Shown here piece by piece: positions 25,540 to 34,808 of a stretch of 49,692 nt of DNA (positions are counted from its first letter, which is position 1; each line of letters opens with the position of its first letter). The stretch is from Haloferax mucosum ATCC BAA-1512 (GTDB taxonomy: Archaea > Halobacteriota > Halobacteria > Halobacteriales > Haloferacaceae): contig NZ_AOLN01000009.1 of assembly GCF_000337815.1 (NCBI RefSeq), positions 1 to 49,692 of the forward strand, given 5' to 3'. The position numbers and the translations under genes were made by a program. Below the pieces are notes generated by a model. The model searched no databases. It was not told the DNA's origin and was given only the letters and a program-made list of their open reading frames with translations.

Positions 25540-25698
25540 ATGGCTACAGACGGCGACTCAGCCCACCCACCGAACGAAGACGACATGCTTCCTGACGAGC
25601 GTGCCGCAATCGCGGAACGCCTCAACGAGTTGGAAGACGATGAGTCGCACCTCACGCTCGACGAGGTCGCGTCGGACCTCGGTATCGAACTCGACTAA
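25540..25698 (+). CDS. RelB-type antitoxin
   Basis: The 52-residue acidic protein is too short for standard tracks but stands just ahead of a RelE-family toxin (2-base gap). Its sequence, DERAAIAERLNELEDDESHL then TLDEVASDLGIELD, is typical of short antitoxins: a helix that wraps the toxin plus a MetJ/Arc-like or extended part. It should neutralise the toxin and repress the operon. Its cognate pairing rests on gene order. Confidence 0.72.
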   Translation: MATDGDSAHPPNEDDMLPDERAAIAERLNELEDDESHLTLDEVASDLGIELD

Positions 25699-25700
25699 GC

Positions 25701-26033
25701 GTGCCGCGCGCGCCGTCAAAACTGCGATTTCTCCCAAGTGCGCGAGACGACCTCACTGATATTCAAACCCACAACCCCGACCACGCAGGGCGGATTTTCC
25801 GCAAAATCGCAGACTGGAAGGAGAAAATTGGTTGGGGCCGCGTCCCCCAACAGCGACTGACGTATCTCTCGGGGTCGGGGGGATACAACTTCTACCGAGA
25901 GCGAGTTGGGAATAGCGGCTACCGCGTCATCTACGAGATTAGCGGCGATTCGATGACGGTCGTTGCGGTCCTCCCGAAAGGCGACCACACCTACGATTTA
26001 GACGAGTTCCGCCGCCGGATGGACCGCGCCTAA
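25701..26033 (+). CDS. RelE/ParE-family toxin
   Basis: The 110-residue protein starts with GTG 2 bases after the antitoxin stop. It shows the RelE fold order: LRFLPSARDDLTDIQTHNPD helix, AGRIFRKIADW, then strands NFYRERVGNSGYRVIYEISG, SMTVVAVLPKGDHTYDL. The basic residues and the GYRVIYEI strand match ribosome-dependent mRNA interferases. With the antitoxin it forms an addiction module that would hold the element in the host. It interrupts the tail module between tape measure and distal tail genes, so it is a moron-type insertion. Confidence 0.82.
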   Translation: MPRAPSKLRFLPSARDDLTDIQTHNPDHAGRIFRKIADWKEKIGWGRVPQQRLTYLSGSGGYNFYRERVGNSGYRVIYEISGDSMTVVAVLPKGDHTYDLDEFRRRMDRA

Positions 26034-26112
26034 GCCCAAATTTTCTAAAACCTGAACTGATTTCGAATCACCCTTGAGCGCCGGGTAAGTGCGCCGATTT
26101 TTCATACTCACC

Positions 26113-26766
26113 ATGGTCACAAGACTCACGGGTGCCGTCCTTGAGGTCGAAGCGAACCTTGACGGCCAGCAATGCACTGGAATATTCCATCTGTCAAAAG
26201 ACTATAACGTCGTCGGCGATATCGTCCGCCAATATCTCATTGGGCCAACGGGCGAACTCGGTGCGCGACTCATTGACGTCCTCGAAGGCGATTCCGATGA
26301 GAGTGTCCTCGGTGACTCAACAAGAAATCGCCAGGGCTTCGTCATTGACGCTGGCGGGGGAACGCGCTCGTACGAGATCACCGCGTCACTGTCGGAGACG
26401 CCGTTCGGTGAACACGGCTACCTCCAGATGGGCGACACTGGTGACGAAACCAATCTGACTGCGACTGACGCGACTGGCGCCGATGCTCGTACGCAAGCGG
26501 ATGTGTTCTCGCGGTTCGTTTCTGAGGCAACAACAGACTCGATCAATAGCGCTACGCTCCACATTGGACACTATCACGACGGTACGTACACACTCGATGG
26601 CCAGCCAGGGCTCTTTGGCTCGCCTCGTGCAGTCCACATCCCTGAAGGACCACGAGTGACTGAGAGCGCTGAGGACGCGTCAGCGGTCGAGATTACGATA
26701 ACGTGCAACGTGGTCGGGTCGTTCGACCGCGCACTCGACATCGACGAACAGGTCCCATACCTATGA
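26113..26766 (+). CDS. Distal tail protein candidate
   Basis: The 217-residue, strand-rich protein resumes the tail module after the cargo island and overlaps the next gene by ATGA. It contains RLTGAVLEVEANLDGQQ, FVIDAGGGTRSYEITASLSE and a late strand DASAVEITITCNVVGSF. In siphoviruses the gene here codes for the distal tail (Dit-like) ring or first baseplate protein. I chose ATG 26113 over GTG 26089. Confidence 0.58.
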   Translation: MVTRLTGAVLEVEANLDGQQCTGIFHLSKDYNVVGDIVRQYLIGPTGELGARLIDVLEGDSDESVLGDSTRNRQGFVIDAGGGTRSYEITASLSETPFGEHGYLQMGDTGDETNLTATDATGADARTQADVFSRFVSEATTDSINSATLHIGHYHDGTYTLDGQPGLFGSPRAVHIPEGPRVTESAEDASAVEITITCNVVGSFDRALDIDEQVPYL

Positions 26767-27893
26767 GACGGCGTTTGTACACACTCACGACGAGAGACAG
26801 CGTGACGCTGTCGCTGGGTCGCGATTCACAACGCAACACGGCGGCTCTGGCAACTCTGTCACAAGGGACGTCCGTCTCAAAGTCGGTTTCTCTTGAGCCA
26901 GGCGAGATTCCCTTTGAGTTCTTCCTCGCTGGCGAGAGAGCAGGCCGTCTCGCTGCATCGTTTTCAGAACTACTCAACTCCGACGAATATAGTGCAATTC
27001 CATTCTACGGCGTGGACGGACAGACTGCGTTCGATGGCTACTACGTTCCCAAACGTGGGTCATCGCGGCCACTCGACGCACAAGTAAGCGGGCAAGTACA
27101 TCGCGTCAACGCGACCCTCTCTGAGGCAGGGACTCGGCGGACACATCTCAAGGCCGTCACGATGGAGGTCTCAGACGCGAACAACGACCACGGCAACAAC
27201 CTTACGTCTGAAATTGCCATCCCGTCAGCGGCTGACACCTCACTCACGCGATGGCTCTCCGACGACGGGATGACGACGGTGGCCACGCCAACCACGACAC
27301 GGACGACGCAGTTCGGCGCCGTAGATATATACAACACTGCCGCGGCCCCGACGGCGACGAGCACGCTCATCTATGGCTTGCCGTACACAGAAACGGGGAA
27401 AACCGACTGCCGGGTGTGGGACGACCGAGGGGTTTCGAAACTCGACGCTAACGACAACGTACAGTGGCAACGCGTCTTTGCGACCGCCCACGAGTTTGTC
27501 GGCAGGATCGTCGTCGAAAACGGTCTCGTCAGATTGACGATGGATGACCGCACTCAAACTCTCACAGCGGAGACGTGGGACGACGTGAACCAGACGTGGT
27601 CGAACGTGTCGCTCGGTACCTCGGACTGGGTGCTCGTAGACGTTGATCTGGTCCATCTCGGTCCAGTGGCTGTCGAGGCGCAACTCTTGTTCGAAGATCC
27701 GACCGGGGGTCAGCACGCCCAAGACATGCGACTCACCAGAGGTTCGACTGCCGTACTGTTCGAAAATCCGATGAACGAGACGGACGCAACGCCAGTCGGG
27801 TTGCAGGACTTACTCGAGCCGGTTGCCTCGACGAGCGCCCAGTCAGCTAACGAGTCGCTCGACCTCGTTGACCGCAAGGTGGTGCGGAAATAG
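26763..27893 (+). CDS. Baseplate / tail tip protein candidate
   Basis: The 376-residue product overlaps the previous gene and stops one base before the large hub gene. It is strand-rich, with a jelly-roll-like second half (CRVWDDRGVSKLDANDNVQW, RIVVENGLVRLTMDDRTQTL). Such folds often bind surface sugars or form the upper baseplate. It is acidic and Thr-rich as other halophile tail proteins. I do not recognise a named family. Confidence 0.6.
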   Translation: MRRRLYTLTTRDSVTLSLGRDSQRNTAALATLSQGTSVSKSVSLEPGEIPFEFFLAGERAGRLAASFSELLNSDEYSAIPFYGVDGQTAFDGYYVPKRGSSRPLDAQVSGQVHRVNATLSEAGTRRTHLKAVTMEVSDANNDHGNNLTSEIAIPSAADTSLTRWLSDDGMTTVATPTTTRTTQFGAVDIYNTAAAPTATSTLIYGLPYTETGKTDCRVWDDRGVSKLDANDNVQWQRVFATAHEFVGRIVVENGLVRLTMDDRTQTLTAETWDDVNQTWSNVSLGTSDWVLVDVDLVHLGPVAVEAQLLFEDPTGGQHAQDMRLTRGSTAVLFENPMNETDATPVGLQDLLEPVASTSAQSANESLDLVDRKVVRK

Positions 27894-30800
27894 ATGGTCG
27901 TCTTTGAGGACTTCGAGGACGTCACTGACTGGTCGTCGGTTACGAGAGACGCTTCACATGCCGTCGTCGGAAGTTATGCGGGAAAACTGGTCCACGAGGG
28001 CCAAGCAACCACAACCGACTCACGGACTATCCCAACACCACGGTCAAGTATTGCGTTCTACTGTGGTGCGAACCCCAATTCTGCTGGGTCGCAAAACCCA
28101 GGGATGGCAGAGATCCGATTTTCGAATAACGCTGTCGAACTAGAAGAGGGCCAACCTGTCATCCTGTCTGTCGGCGGGAACAAGCACACGCTTGCTCCAT
28201 CGTTTGTCGAAGGAGAGATGTACAAATTCCGGGCCGAACAGCGCGACAACGGCAATACAGACATTTACTGGGATGGATCACTCGTTGTCTCTGATATCAA
28301 CATCAGCGACGAAATTGGCAAACTCGAACTCTACGGGTACGCCGGTAACAACTCGGCGGCGACGACAACGGTATGGGTGGACCATGTTGAACTGCCACCG
28401 CTCCCACCAGGGAACCCGTCGGCAACAGCCCAAAGCACCGACCAGATAGACATCACGTATGAGTCTGTCACATCGGACGGCACGCCAACATATGACCTCT
28501 ATCGGGCGACGTCATCGGGAACAACACTGGCGGACTATACGACGGCTCTGAGCGGGACGACAACGACGTTTACTGATACGGGGCGGACGGAATCAACGCG
28601 GTACCACTATCGACTGACTGCGACCGACGATTCTGGACTCCGGTCACGCCCATCGGTCGAGGTTGACGAAGCGACTGTCGTCCCCGCGCCATCAGATCTC
28701 AACACCACGCCGGGAACACGAGAACTCGCCAACACCTGGACAAACAACGCGTCCAATGCAGACGGCTTTCGTGTCCGTGTCTCGACCGATGACGGCTCGA
28801 CGTGGACGCAAGTCGGTGAGGACCTCCCTCCCGATACGACAAACTACACCGCGACTGATCTTCTTGACGGCACTGACTACCTCATTGAAGTTGTCGCGTT
28901 CGGTGACGGCCGCGAATCGACTCCAGTAAGTGCGAGCGAAACGACGGAGTTCGCGGTTATCACAGGACTCAACGCAGACGCCTCGGTCGAGGACGCTCTC
29001 ACAGCACTTTGGGATGATACCGCAAACGTTGGAGAGTACCGCGTCCAACACCGCGTCACGAACTCGGGTGACCAATTTACTGACGACGGGACGGTCAGTC
29101 ACAAGACGACACAACTCACAATTACACACTTACTGGACGGCGAGGAATACGACATCAGACTTAGGCACGAGACAGACGATGGGACGGGGTCGTGGACTGA
29201 AATTTCACCAGTCACGCTCTTGCCGACGCCAGGAGCGTCGGTCGTGTCAGTTTCGAAGACGAGCGTCGATATCGATATCAGCGACAACGCCGACAACGAA
29301 GACAACTACACCATCGAACGGGCTGAAAAGCGTCTCGGGCAGTTCTCCAACTACCAGTACCTCTCGACGGAATCTGCCGGTCTGGCGATCTTCACTGACG
29401 AGACTCCGCGGCCGGGAACGGAGTACCGCTATCGTATTTCTGCAGTCACCGAGCATGTCACCGCTTCGACAACAGTGGAGACAGCAACCACGGCAACGGC
29501 ATTTCCCGACCGCGTTCCACAACGGGGCTGGTACGTCGAAATTGACCACCCAAGCGGGGCGACTCTCCGACCGCGAATCATCGAACAGGGGTCAGTTCAA
29601 CCGCGCCGTCTTCCGACGCTTAATGGACTTCCACGAGTCGAGATTCCCGTCCCACGAGATGGAAAATGGGACGCAAAGCAACTCGAACTCGCGCCATGCC
29701 GTGTCTGGAAGGATGGCATCCGCCAACCCATCGAAGAGATGACGAAGCCTCGGCAGACGCCCGAGGCGACTATCCTTACCGCACGAGGTGGGCGCGAACT
29801 CCTCGACCGCGTCGAAGAGAGCGTCACCGAGCAGGAGGCACACAACTTCATCGAGGGGCTCATCGACACGACTGGTCTTCAGGCCAACGTCGATGCACCT
29901 GATGCGGATATCACGACCGACACGCCGATGCTGTCGGCTGATACCGACCAGGATATAATATCTGCTCTCATGGGTGCACCGTTCGAGGATACAAGCCCGC
30001 TCGACATCTCATCTGGGACGCTCCGGACCCACGATGTTGCGTACTTTCGGTCAGCCCCGGACTTCGATAGGCTCCTTGGGTCGTCGAGTAACCATGCGGT
30101 CATCGAGTCGGGTATCTTCGGGAGTGGGGAAGCAATTCGAATCGACTCGATTGGTAACCAGTTCTACTATGACTTCGACGTTGAATACGAGCTCTCGAAC
30201 GCCGTCGTAGCCGTCCGAGTCTTCATCCCGGATGAGACGCACTCTGGCTTCGATATCGCACTCGATGGAACTGTTATCCAGACTGTTAACCCCGATACGC
30301 CCCCGACGCCGCTCGGGGAGGTCTGGTGGATCGATGACGAAGTCGTCGGGTCTGTCTCTCCTGGTTCGCACACACTTTCAGTCTATTTCAACGACGGGTC
30401 GTCCGGGGATGGGTCGCTGTCATTCGGGAGTGTTGCTCTTTTCGACGAGTCGTATACGACGGTTGCGAACGAGTCGTTCAACGACGGGCGGCCACTTTCG
30501 ACACCGCATCGAAAACCACCAAGTATCGACGTTGAGACGAACGACGTCACAACGGTCAAGCAGGTTGTCGGTGGCCGGCTTGAGGCGAGCGTCAACTCGA
30601 CAGCACGGAATCAAGCGCTCGCCGTCTCGAACGACCAAGGCCAGAATTGGGTCGAGGCATCGAATGGAACCGTTGTTGATGGGGCGTTCGACAGTGGCTC
30701 GCCACGGCTTCGTGGTCGCTTCACCCTCTCGTCGTTCGATTCAGGAAGTGGCGACCTCGCGTACGATGCGGGAACCGAAGTCGATCTCTTCGACTTGTTT

Positions 30801-31625
30801 GCGGACCTCGACGATACACCGCTCATCGTCAATCGTGTATTCGACGAAGGCAGGATGATCGACGTCTTCAACGAAGTCGCCGAACGCGGAGACTTCATCT
30901 GGTGTGTGACGACCGACCAGCACGGAACGCTCTCGGTTGAGTGGACACAACCCGGCCAACGCGAGGCATCAGGTGACCCAACTGTCGTCGATTACTCTGT
31001 CGAGACCGATGCAGGACAAATCACCGAGAAAGCCGTCGTCTATGGTACCAGTCAGCCTGTACGTGGTGAAGAAATCACTGCAGATGTTGGTGTCGCAGTC
31101 TCACTTCCAGACGACCACCTGCAATCGACCGGTGAGATTGTTCGGGCAACCGATGGCACGCGGTATGAGCGTGGGAGTGACTACGAGTTCGACCCGCTCG
31201 AAGGGACTGTAACCGTCCGTGCTGGTGGCGATATCGACAACGGTGACACGTTGGTCGTCGATTACCAAGCGAGGACACGCGGGACGTACGAACTCCCGAG
31301 CTTCGACGGCGACGAAACAAAGACTGTCGTTGAGACGATTCCGGGAGTTACCACGGGGCGGTCGGCTGATCAAGCGGCGCTCACGATTGTCCAGCAGACT
31401 TCAACGCCGCTGAAGACAGCAACCATCACTATTGACCGCTTCGATGCGGGTTGGGACCTCGTTGACCAGCTCTCGATTCCCGGCGTTCCCGGGCCGGCAA
31501 TGGAGCCGTGGTCGATCACTGACGAAAACGGCCAAATTAAGACACAACTCGGGAGCCGTGACCGCGTCGAAGAAGTCGTCTCGCGGCTTAAGACACGATT
31601 ATCGGCCGTTACACGCGAAATCTGA
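27894..31625 (+). CDS. Large tail hub / fibre protein with FnIII domains
   Basis: At 1243 residues this is the largest protein. Residues 1-165 resemble a LamG/concanavalin-type domain (VVFEDFEDVTDWSS). Four fibronectin-III repeats follow at about 165-260, 262-350, 352-445 and 445-537, with PxxP-NxxxxS starts and YxYRLTA/YxVQHR strands. The remainder starts RGWYVEIDHPSGATLRPRII and holds helical RELLDRVEESVTEQEAHNFI. A second carbohydrate-binding-like domain (about 710-860) and a C-terminal hub (ALTIVQQTSTPLKTATITID, WDLVDQLSIPGVPG) complete it. FnIII inserts in tail tip proteins usually mediate weak cell-surface binding. Confidence 0.78.
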   Translation: MVVFEDFEDVTDWSSVTRDASHAVVGSYAGKLVHEGQATTTDSRTIPTPRSSIAFYCGANPNSAGSQNPGMAEIRFSNNAVELEEGQPVILSVGGNKHTLAPSFVEGEMYKFRAEQRDNGNTDIYWDGSLVVSDINISDEIGKLELYGYAGNNSAATTTVWVDHVELPPLPPGNPSATAQSTDQIDITYESVTSDGTPTYDLYRATSSGTTLADYTTALSGTTTTFTDTGRTESTRYHYRLTATDDSGLRSRPSVEVDEATVVPAPSDLNTTPGTRELANTWTNNASNADGFRVRVSTDDGSTWTQVGEDLPPDTTNYTATDLLDGTDYLIEVVAFGDGRESTPVSASETTEFAVITGLNADASVEDALTALWDDTANVGEYRVQHRVTNSGDQFTDDGTVSHKTTQLTITHLLDGEEYDIRLRHETDDGTGSWTEISPVTLLPTPGASVVSVSKTSVDIDISDNADNEDNYTIERAEKRLGQFSNYQYLSTESAGLAIFTDETPRPGTEYRYRISAVTEHVTASTTVETATTATAFPDRVPQRGWYVEIDHPSGATLRPRIIEQGSVQPRRLPTLNGLPRVEIPVPRDGKWDAKQLELAPCRVWKDGIRQPIEEMTKPRQTPEATILTARGGRELLDRVEESVTEQEAHNFIEGLIDTTGLQANVDAPDADITTDTPMLSADTDQDIISALMGAPFEDTSPLDISSGTLRTHDVAYFRSAPDFDRLLGSSSNHAVIESGIFGSGEAIRIDSIGNQFYYDFDVEYELSNAVVAVRVFIPDETHSGFDIALDGTVIQTVNPDTPPTPLGEVWWIDDEVVGSVSPGSHTLSVYFNDGSSGDGSLSFGSVALFDESYTTVANESFNDGRPLSTPHRKPPSIDVETNDVTTVKQVVGGRLEASVNSTARNQALAVSNDQGQNWVEASNGTVVDGAFDSGSPRLRGRFTLSSFDSGSGDLAYDAGTEVDLFDLFADLDDTPLIVNRVFDEGRMIDVFNEVAERGDFIWCVTTDQHGTLSVEWTQPGQREASGDPTVVDYSVETDAGQITEKAVVYGTSQPVRGEEITADVGVAVSLPDDHLQSTGEIVRATDGTRYERGSDYEFDPLEGTVTVRAGGDIDNGDTLVVDYQARTRGTYELPSFDGDETKTVVETIPGVTTGRSADQAALTIVQQTSTPLKTATITIDRFDAGWDLVDQLSIPGVPGPAMEPWSITDENGQIKTQLGSRDRVEEVVSRLKTRLSAVTREI

Positions 31626-31632
31626 AGGCGGC

Positions 31633-31773
31633 GTGCAAGAGAGAAAGAACGCACGCCGGGGTGCCTACCCAAGGCGACCAGGATTTTCGAGAGTGCGCTT
31701 TAGTGTTTATCGAACCCCAGGCGATGACCCGCACCGGCACTCCGACGGCGTGGCGAGCATGACCGGAGTCTAA
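31633..31773 (+). CDS. Possible small basic protein
   Basis: A 46-codon frame starts with GTG 8 bases after the hub stop and ends 2 bases before the next ATG, filling the gap exactly. The product (VQERKNARRGAYPRRPGFSR...) is Arg-rich, unlike its acidic neighbours. The fit to the gap is the only support. Confidence 0.35.
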   Translation: MQERKNARRGAYPRRPGFSRVRFSVYRTPGDDPHRHSDGVASMTGV

Positions 31774-31775
31774 CG

Positions 31776-32186
31776 ATGAGTGAAAATCAAACGTCCATTG
31801 CACCGCTGAGCAACGGCGATATCCCGCTCTCGACAATAGTGCGGACAATGGCCGACGACGTCGAGATTGTATCGAACACGAACGAACTGCAGCAACACGC
31901 GCCAACGGAGGGGCGTGTCGCGGAGGTTTCACAAGGTGGACTCGTGGACGACCAGCGAATCTATCTCGGTGATGGAAACCAGTGGAACCTCGTTGACGAA
32001 GCGATCGGTGTGTCACTCCCGTCGACCACCGTCAACGGCGTGGTACAGCTCGGAAAGTTCGCCACGAAAGGTGACCTCCCTGACGAATCGACACTCGACT
32101 CGTATCCCGCGACCGCGTTCGTCGAGGATGAAGGTCGATGGGTGTGGTTCGACGGCGAAGCGCCGCTCTACACAGGAGGTAACTAA
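31776..32186 (+). CDS. Tail fibre-associated protein, unknown
   Basis: The 136-residue acidic product contains VSQGGLVDDQRIYLGDGNQW and VNGVVQLGKFATKGDLP, short strand-turn segments like those in fibre or tip proteins that carry a window of surface contact. It lies after the hub with small partners downstream. No family was recognised. Confidence 0.55.
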   Translation: MSENQTSIAPLSNGDIPLSTIVRTMADDVEIVSNTNELQQHAPTEGRVAEVSQGGLVDDQRIYLGDGNQWNLVDEAIGVSLPSTTVNGVVQLGKFATKGDLPDESTLDSYPATAFVEDEGRWVWFDGEAPLYTGGN

Positions 32187-32187
32187 G

Positions 32188-32250
32188 ATGGAGACAATGA
32201 CGATCGACAGCGAGGCGAACAGCGCTCCGACGACGGAGGGTGATAACTAA
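32188..32250 (+). CDS. 20-residue peptide between tail genes
   Basis: METMTIDSEANSAPTTEGDN is encoded after a good Shine-Dalgarno (ggaggt at 32175-32180) and ends in a TAATG overlap with the next ATG. It may be a real micropeptide or a coupling leader for the 32250 gene. The overlap is the main support. Confidence 0.4.
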   Translation: METMTIDSEANSAPTTEGDN

Positions 32251-32894
32251 TGCTACAACCCACAGCGAACCGGAAGGACGTTCTGAAAAATTCGGGTGTT
32301 CAGGGATTCAACCACTTCTTAGCGGCGCCCATCACGCTTCCCGAAGACTTAGAGGCAACATCCTCTGGGAACGCTGGCGTGTCGCCACAGGGTAACCGCG
32401 GGATGCTTGTCTCCGGGGGGCAGACTGCGGGTGACAAAGCCTATGTCTCGTCTTGGGACACCGTCTACGGTCGGACAAACGCCGTAATAAAGGGCGAAAT
32501 CTCGTTCATGTACCAGAATACGAGCACAGCGCCCGCTGACGCAAACCAGTATTATGTCGGATTGACCAACTCAGCAGACCCGACATCCGGTGTCGTCTTT
32601 GATCTCACGAACGGGTCGTTGATCATTAACGGAGCAACAAAAGACATCTCTGTCTTTGACGAGACGGACGTAAGCGCCGCTCGTGAGACGATTACTGTCG
32701 AATTTGTTGTAGACAGTATCCAAAATGAGACGAAGATAAAAGTCCATCGTGCGGACCTCTCAGAAGAGTTTGTTGCGAATGGGATTCCAGTCACACGTAG
32801 TACACTGGTCTACGCCGAATCGTTAGGGAACCCCGACTTAGAACTGAAAATCGAAAACATTCGATTAGCGTTCGAAACGGAGAGTGACTACTGA
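32250..32894 (+). CDS. Tail tip / receptor-binding protein candidate
   Basis: The 214-residue strand-rich protein has a Gly/Ser/Thr-rich middle and a jelly-roll-like pattern (NAVIKGEISFMYQNTS, YYVGLTNSADPTSGVVFDL, ITVEFVVDSIQNETKIKV). Position at the end of the tail module and the fold pattern suggest a host-recognition protein. TAATG and ATGATG junctions couple it to both neighbours. Confidence 0.58.
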   Translation: MLQPTANRKDVLKNSGVQGFNHFLAAPITLPEDLEATSSGNAGVSPQGNRGMLVSGGQTAGDKAYVSSWDTVYGRTNAVIKGEISFMYQNTSTAPADANQYYVGLTNSADPTSGVVFDLTNGSLIINGATKDISVFDETDVSAARETITVEFVVDSIQNETKIKVHRADLSEEFVANGIPVTRSTLVYAESLGNPDLELKIENIRLAFETESDY

Positions 32895-33160
32895 TGATGG
32901 AAATCAAACTCCTCCCCGACGGGTTGTCGTCGTTGCCCCGCGAGGCGAGAGACCACAACGCGCTGTCAGTCTACTTAGACGGGTCGATCCCGGACTGGGA
33001 TACGGTCGAGCGAGTCGTTAGCGGTACGGGATTGTTGAAACTCCGAGTCCCTGACAACATGAGCCAAGCAGACCGCGACACCGTCGTCGCGACGCTCACA
33101 TCGAATATCAGCGGTATCAAAGCCCATCCAGACGGGTGGGACACAGTCGAAGAGCTTTGA
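32894..33160 (+). CDS. Small protein at the end of the tail operon
   Basis: The 88-residue product starts at overlap with the previous stop (TGATGATGG). It has one alpha/beta unit (MEIKLLPDGLSSLPREARD, then DRDTVVATLTSNISGIKAHP). No family was recognised. Confidence 0.55.
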   Translation: MMEIKLLPDGLSSLPREARDHNALSVYLDGSIPDWDTVERVVSGTGLLKLRVPDNMSQADRDTVVATLTSNISGIKAHPDGWDTVEEL

Positions 33161-33235
33161 GTTCTCTATCGGTAGTTCTGTTTCTTAGTCTGCAGTAAGC
33201 GGCTGTCGCAGCACCAACAGGCGTGAAAGAAACGA

Positions 33236-33280
33236 AATTTAAAGTCGTTTGTGCCCTCGGGCTGGGACCCGAGTCGGCAC
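33236..33280 (+). promoter_or_regulatory. TATA box followed by a strong hairpin
   Basis: aatttaaa at 33236-33243 is a good TATA box. Just downstream, gtgcc-ctcggg (33251-33261) pairs with cccgag-tc-ggcac (33268-33280). The hairpin would lie at the start of the 33377 transcript, or may end the tail transcript. No T-run follows it. Confidence 0.5.
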
Positions 33281-33376
33281 ATTGTGCGTGAGTTCTGATA
33301 GTCTCTTCTTGTACAGCAATTCGCCGTCAGAGAGGTCGACAAACTATTGTCACTTGATTACTGATTTCCACATATT

Positions 33377-33742
33377 GTGGATATCTGGGACTGGTGGAAG
33401 AGCTCGTGGTTCGGTACGACAACTAAGAACTCATTGCCCCCGACAGCGGTGGACGCATCCCGTACGGTAGTTGGTGGTGTATTTGGTGGGGCTACATTTC
33501 ATATATTGTGGAACACAAATCCGCTAGTCCTACCACCACTCACTGTACCTGGAGTAGTAGTCTTCCTGCTACGGGTTCTGATAAGCGTGGGTCTTGTGGT
33601 GTTTGCAGTTACGTTAACAGCCTTCCTGTTCAAACAATTTGACCATGCTGAACAGACGTATGCTCACAAGTCTGTTGGGCGACAGCAATCGAAGCAAGAA
33701 TCGAAACAGCGGATTCCTCCTCCGGCGCGGCGTCGTCGATGA
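33377..33742 (+). CDS. Two-span membrane protein with basic tail (holin-like)
   Basis: The 121-residue product starts with GTG (MDIWDWWKSSWFG). It has hydrophobic segments at about 33-62 and 63-88 (VFLLRVLISVGLVVFAVTLT) and a strongly basic C-terminus (RIPPPARRRR). This topology is typical of holins and it lies right after the tail genes, where lysis genes often sit. In archaea the wall is an S-layer, so holin function is only a hypothesis. Confidence 0.5.
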   Translation: MDIWDWWKSSWFGTTTKNSLPPTAVDASRTVVGGVFGGATFHILWNTNPLVLPPLTVPGVVVFLLRVLISVGLVVFAVTLTAFLFKQFDHAEQTYAHKSVGRQQSKQESKQRIPPPARRRR

Positions 33743-33783
33743 GTAGAAGGTCTTAGTTGAGCAGCCACGCTGCACGGCTTTAA

Positions 33784-34380
33784 TTAGAGTGCCAGTGCAG
33801 CTAATTGGAAGGCAACAGAAAGAAACAGTGCAATCGCACCATATGTCATCCATCTACTAACATGGTTCTGTATAAAAGCTTGAGCAGTATGCTCAATCGC
33901 CGAAACTGGCGCAAACCATTGCCAATCGCTCCCACGAGAGTCGGTATTAAATTTCACGAAACCAAGATTTTCGGTTTTCTTTGGTTCTCCTTGTGGACCG
34001 TCACTGTCCTCGTCAAAACACAGTAAAATCCATTCGCTGAAATTCCTCGGTTTAGTCAGTATCCGAATTTCTTCAATAACAGAGGCTACGCCTTCGGATT
34101 CGAGTTTTTGAGAGTCCACAGCCGGATGGTCGGAAATACTCTCGACGAATGAATCGTCGCCGATAGGGTGGTTACTAGCAAATTCTACGACAGCATCAAA
34201 TCCGTCGTCCTCGTGATTCAGCTGCCTTCTAACAAGGAGAGAAAACCAGCCGTCTTCAAATTCTGCCGGTCGCGCAACGCATTTTAGGTACGGAAGGCGG
34301 GGTAATGCGAACATCAGTGGAGTAAGCCCGCTGAAAATCACCCCCAGTATCTGCAAGATGGATTGTGGATCGAAGCTCAA
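33784..34380 (-). CDS. Membrane protein with terminal anchors, unknown
   Basis: The 198-residue product has one membrane segment near the N-terminus (ILQILGVIFSGLTPLMFALP, about 8-27) and one at the C-terminus (WMTYGAIALFLSVAFQLAAL). An acidic soluble middle contains FSLLVRRQLNHEDDGFDAVV. It is leftward, AT-rich and isolated, so I take it as cargo. No family was recognised. Confidence 0.6.
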   Translation of the reverse strand: MSFDPQSILQILGVIFSGLTPLMFALPRLPYLKCVARPAEFEDGWFSLLVRRQLNHEDDGFDAVVEFASNHPIGDDSFVESISDHPAVDSQKLESEGVASVIEEIRILTKPRNFSEWILLCFDEDSDGPQGEPKKTENLGFVKFNTDSRGSDWQWFAPVSAIEHTAQAFIQNHVSRWMTYGAIALFLSVAFQLAALAL

Positions 34381-34520
34381 AACGATATTTCCGACTTTTC
34401 GTCCAGAAATTTAACCTTTCCTGCGATGACCCCCGCTAGGGCGAGCACCTTTCCAACAATCCGGACCCGCGACGACGAGAGGGACCGTCGCGGCAACCGA
34501 AAACCCTCAAAGACTCATGA

Positions 34521-34808
34521 ATGCGACTGAAACAAGCCCGGGCGTTGGGGGGCGTGTTGTTCGTGGCGGCGTTCGCCGCAGCACTCCTCGCCGACGTCCT
34601 TCTCCCAACTGCACAGCTCACACAGACACATCTGATGGCGTTCGCGGCGGTGACCTCGGCTCTCTTGGGCGTCGATATCGCCGTCGGACGGACCGACCAA
34701 CTCTCCGCCGCTCTTTCCGGCGCGATCTCCGGGTGGGCCGACGCCTCGGGTTCGACGGACTCGACCACGAACAGCAATGCAACCCAACAGGAGGACAGCG
34801 ATGACTAA
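34521..34808 (+). CDS. Small membrane protein, holin candidate A
   Basis: The 95-residue protein has two hydrophobic segments (ALGGVLFVAAFAAALLADVL, about 8-27, and TQTHLMAFAAVTSALLGVDI, about 34-53). An amphipathic AALSGAISGWADASG and an acidic, Asn/Thr-rich tail follow. It overlaps the next membrane protein gene by 8 bp (ATGACTAA). Coupled small membrane proteins near the tail module are typical of lysis cassettes. Confidence 0.62.
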   Translation: MRLKQARALGGVLFVAAFAAALLADVLLPTAQLTQTHLMAFAAVTSALLGVDIAVGRTDQLSAALSGAISGWADASGSTDSTTNSNATQQEDSDD

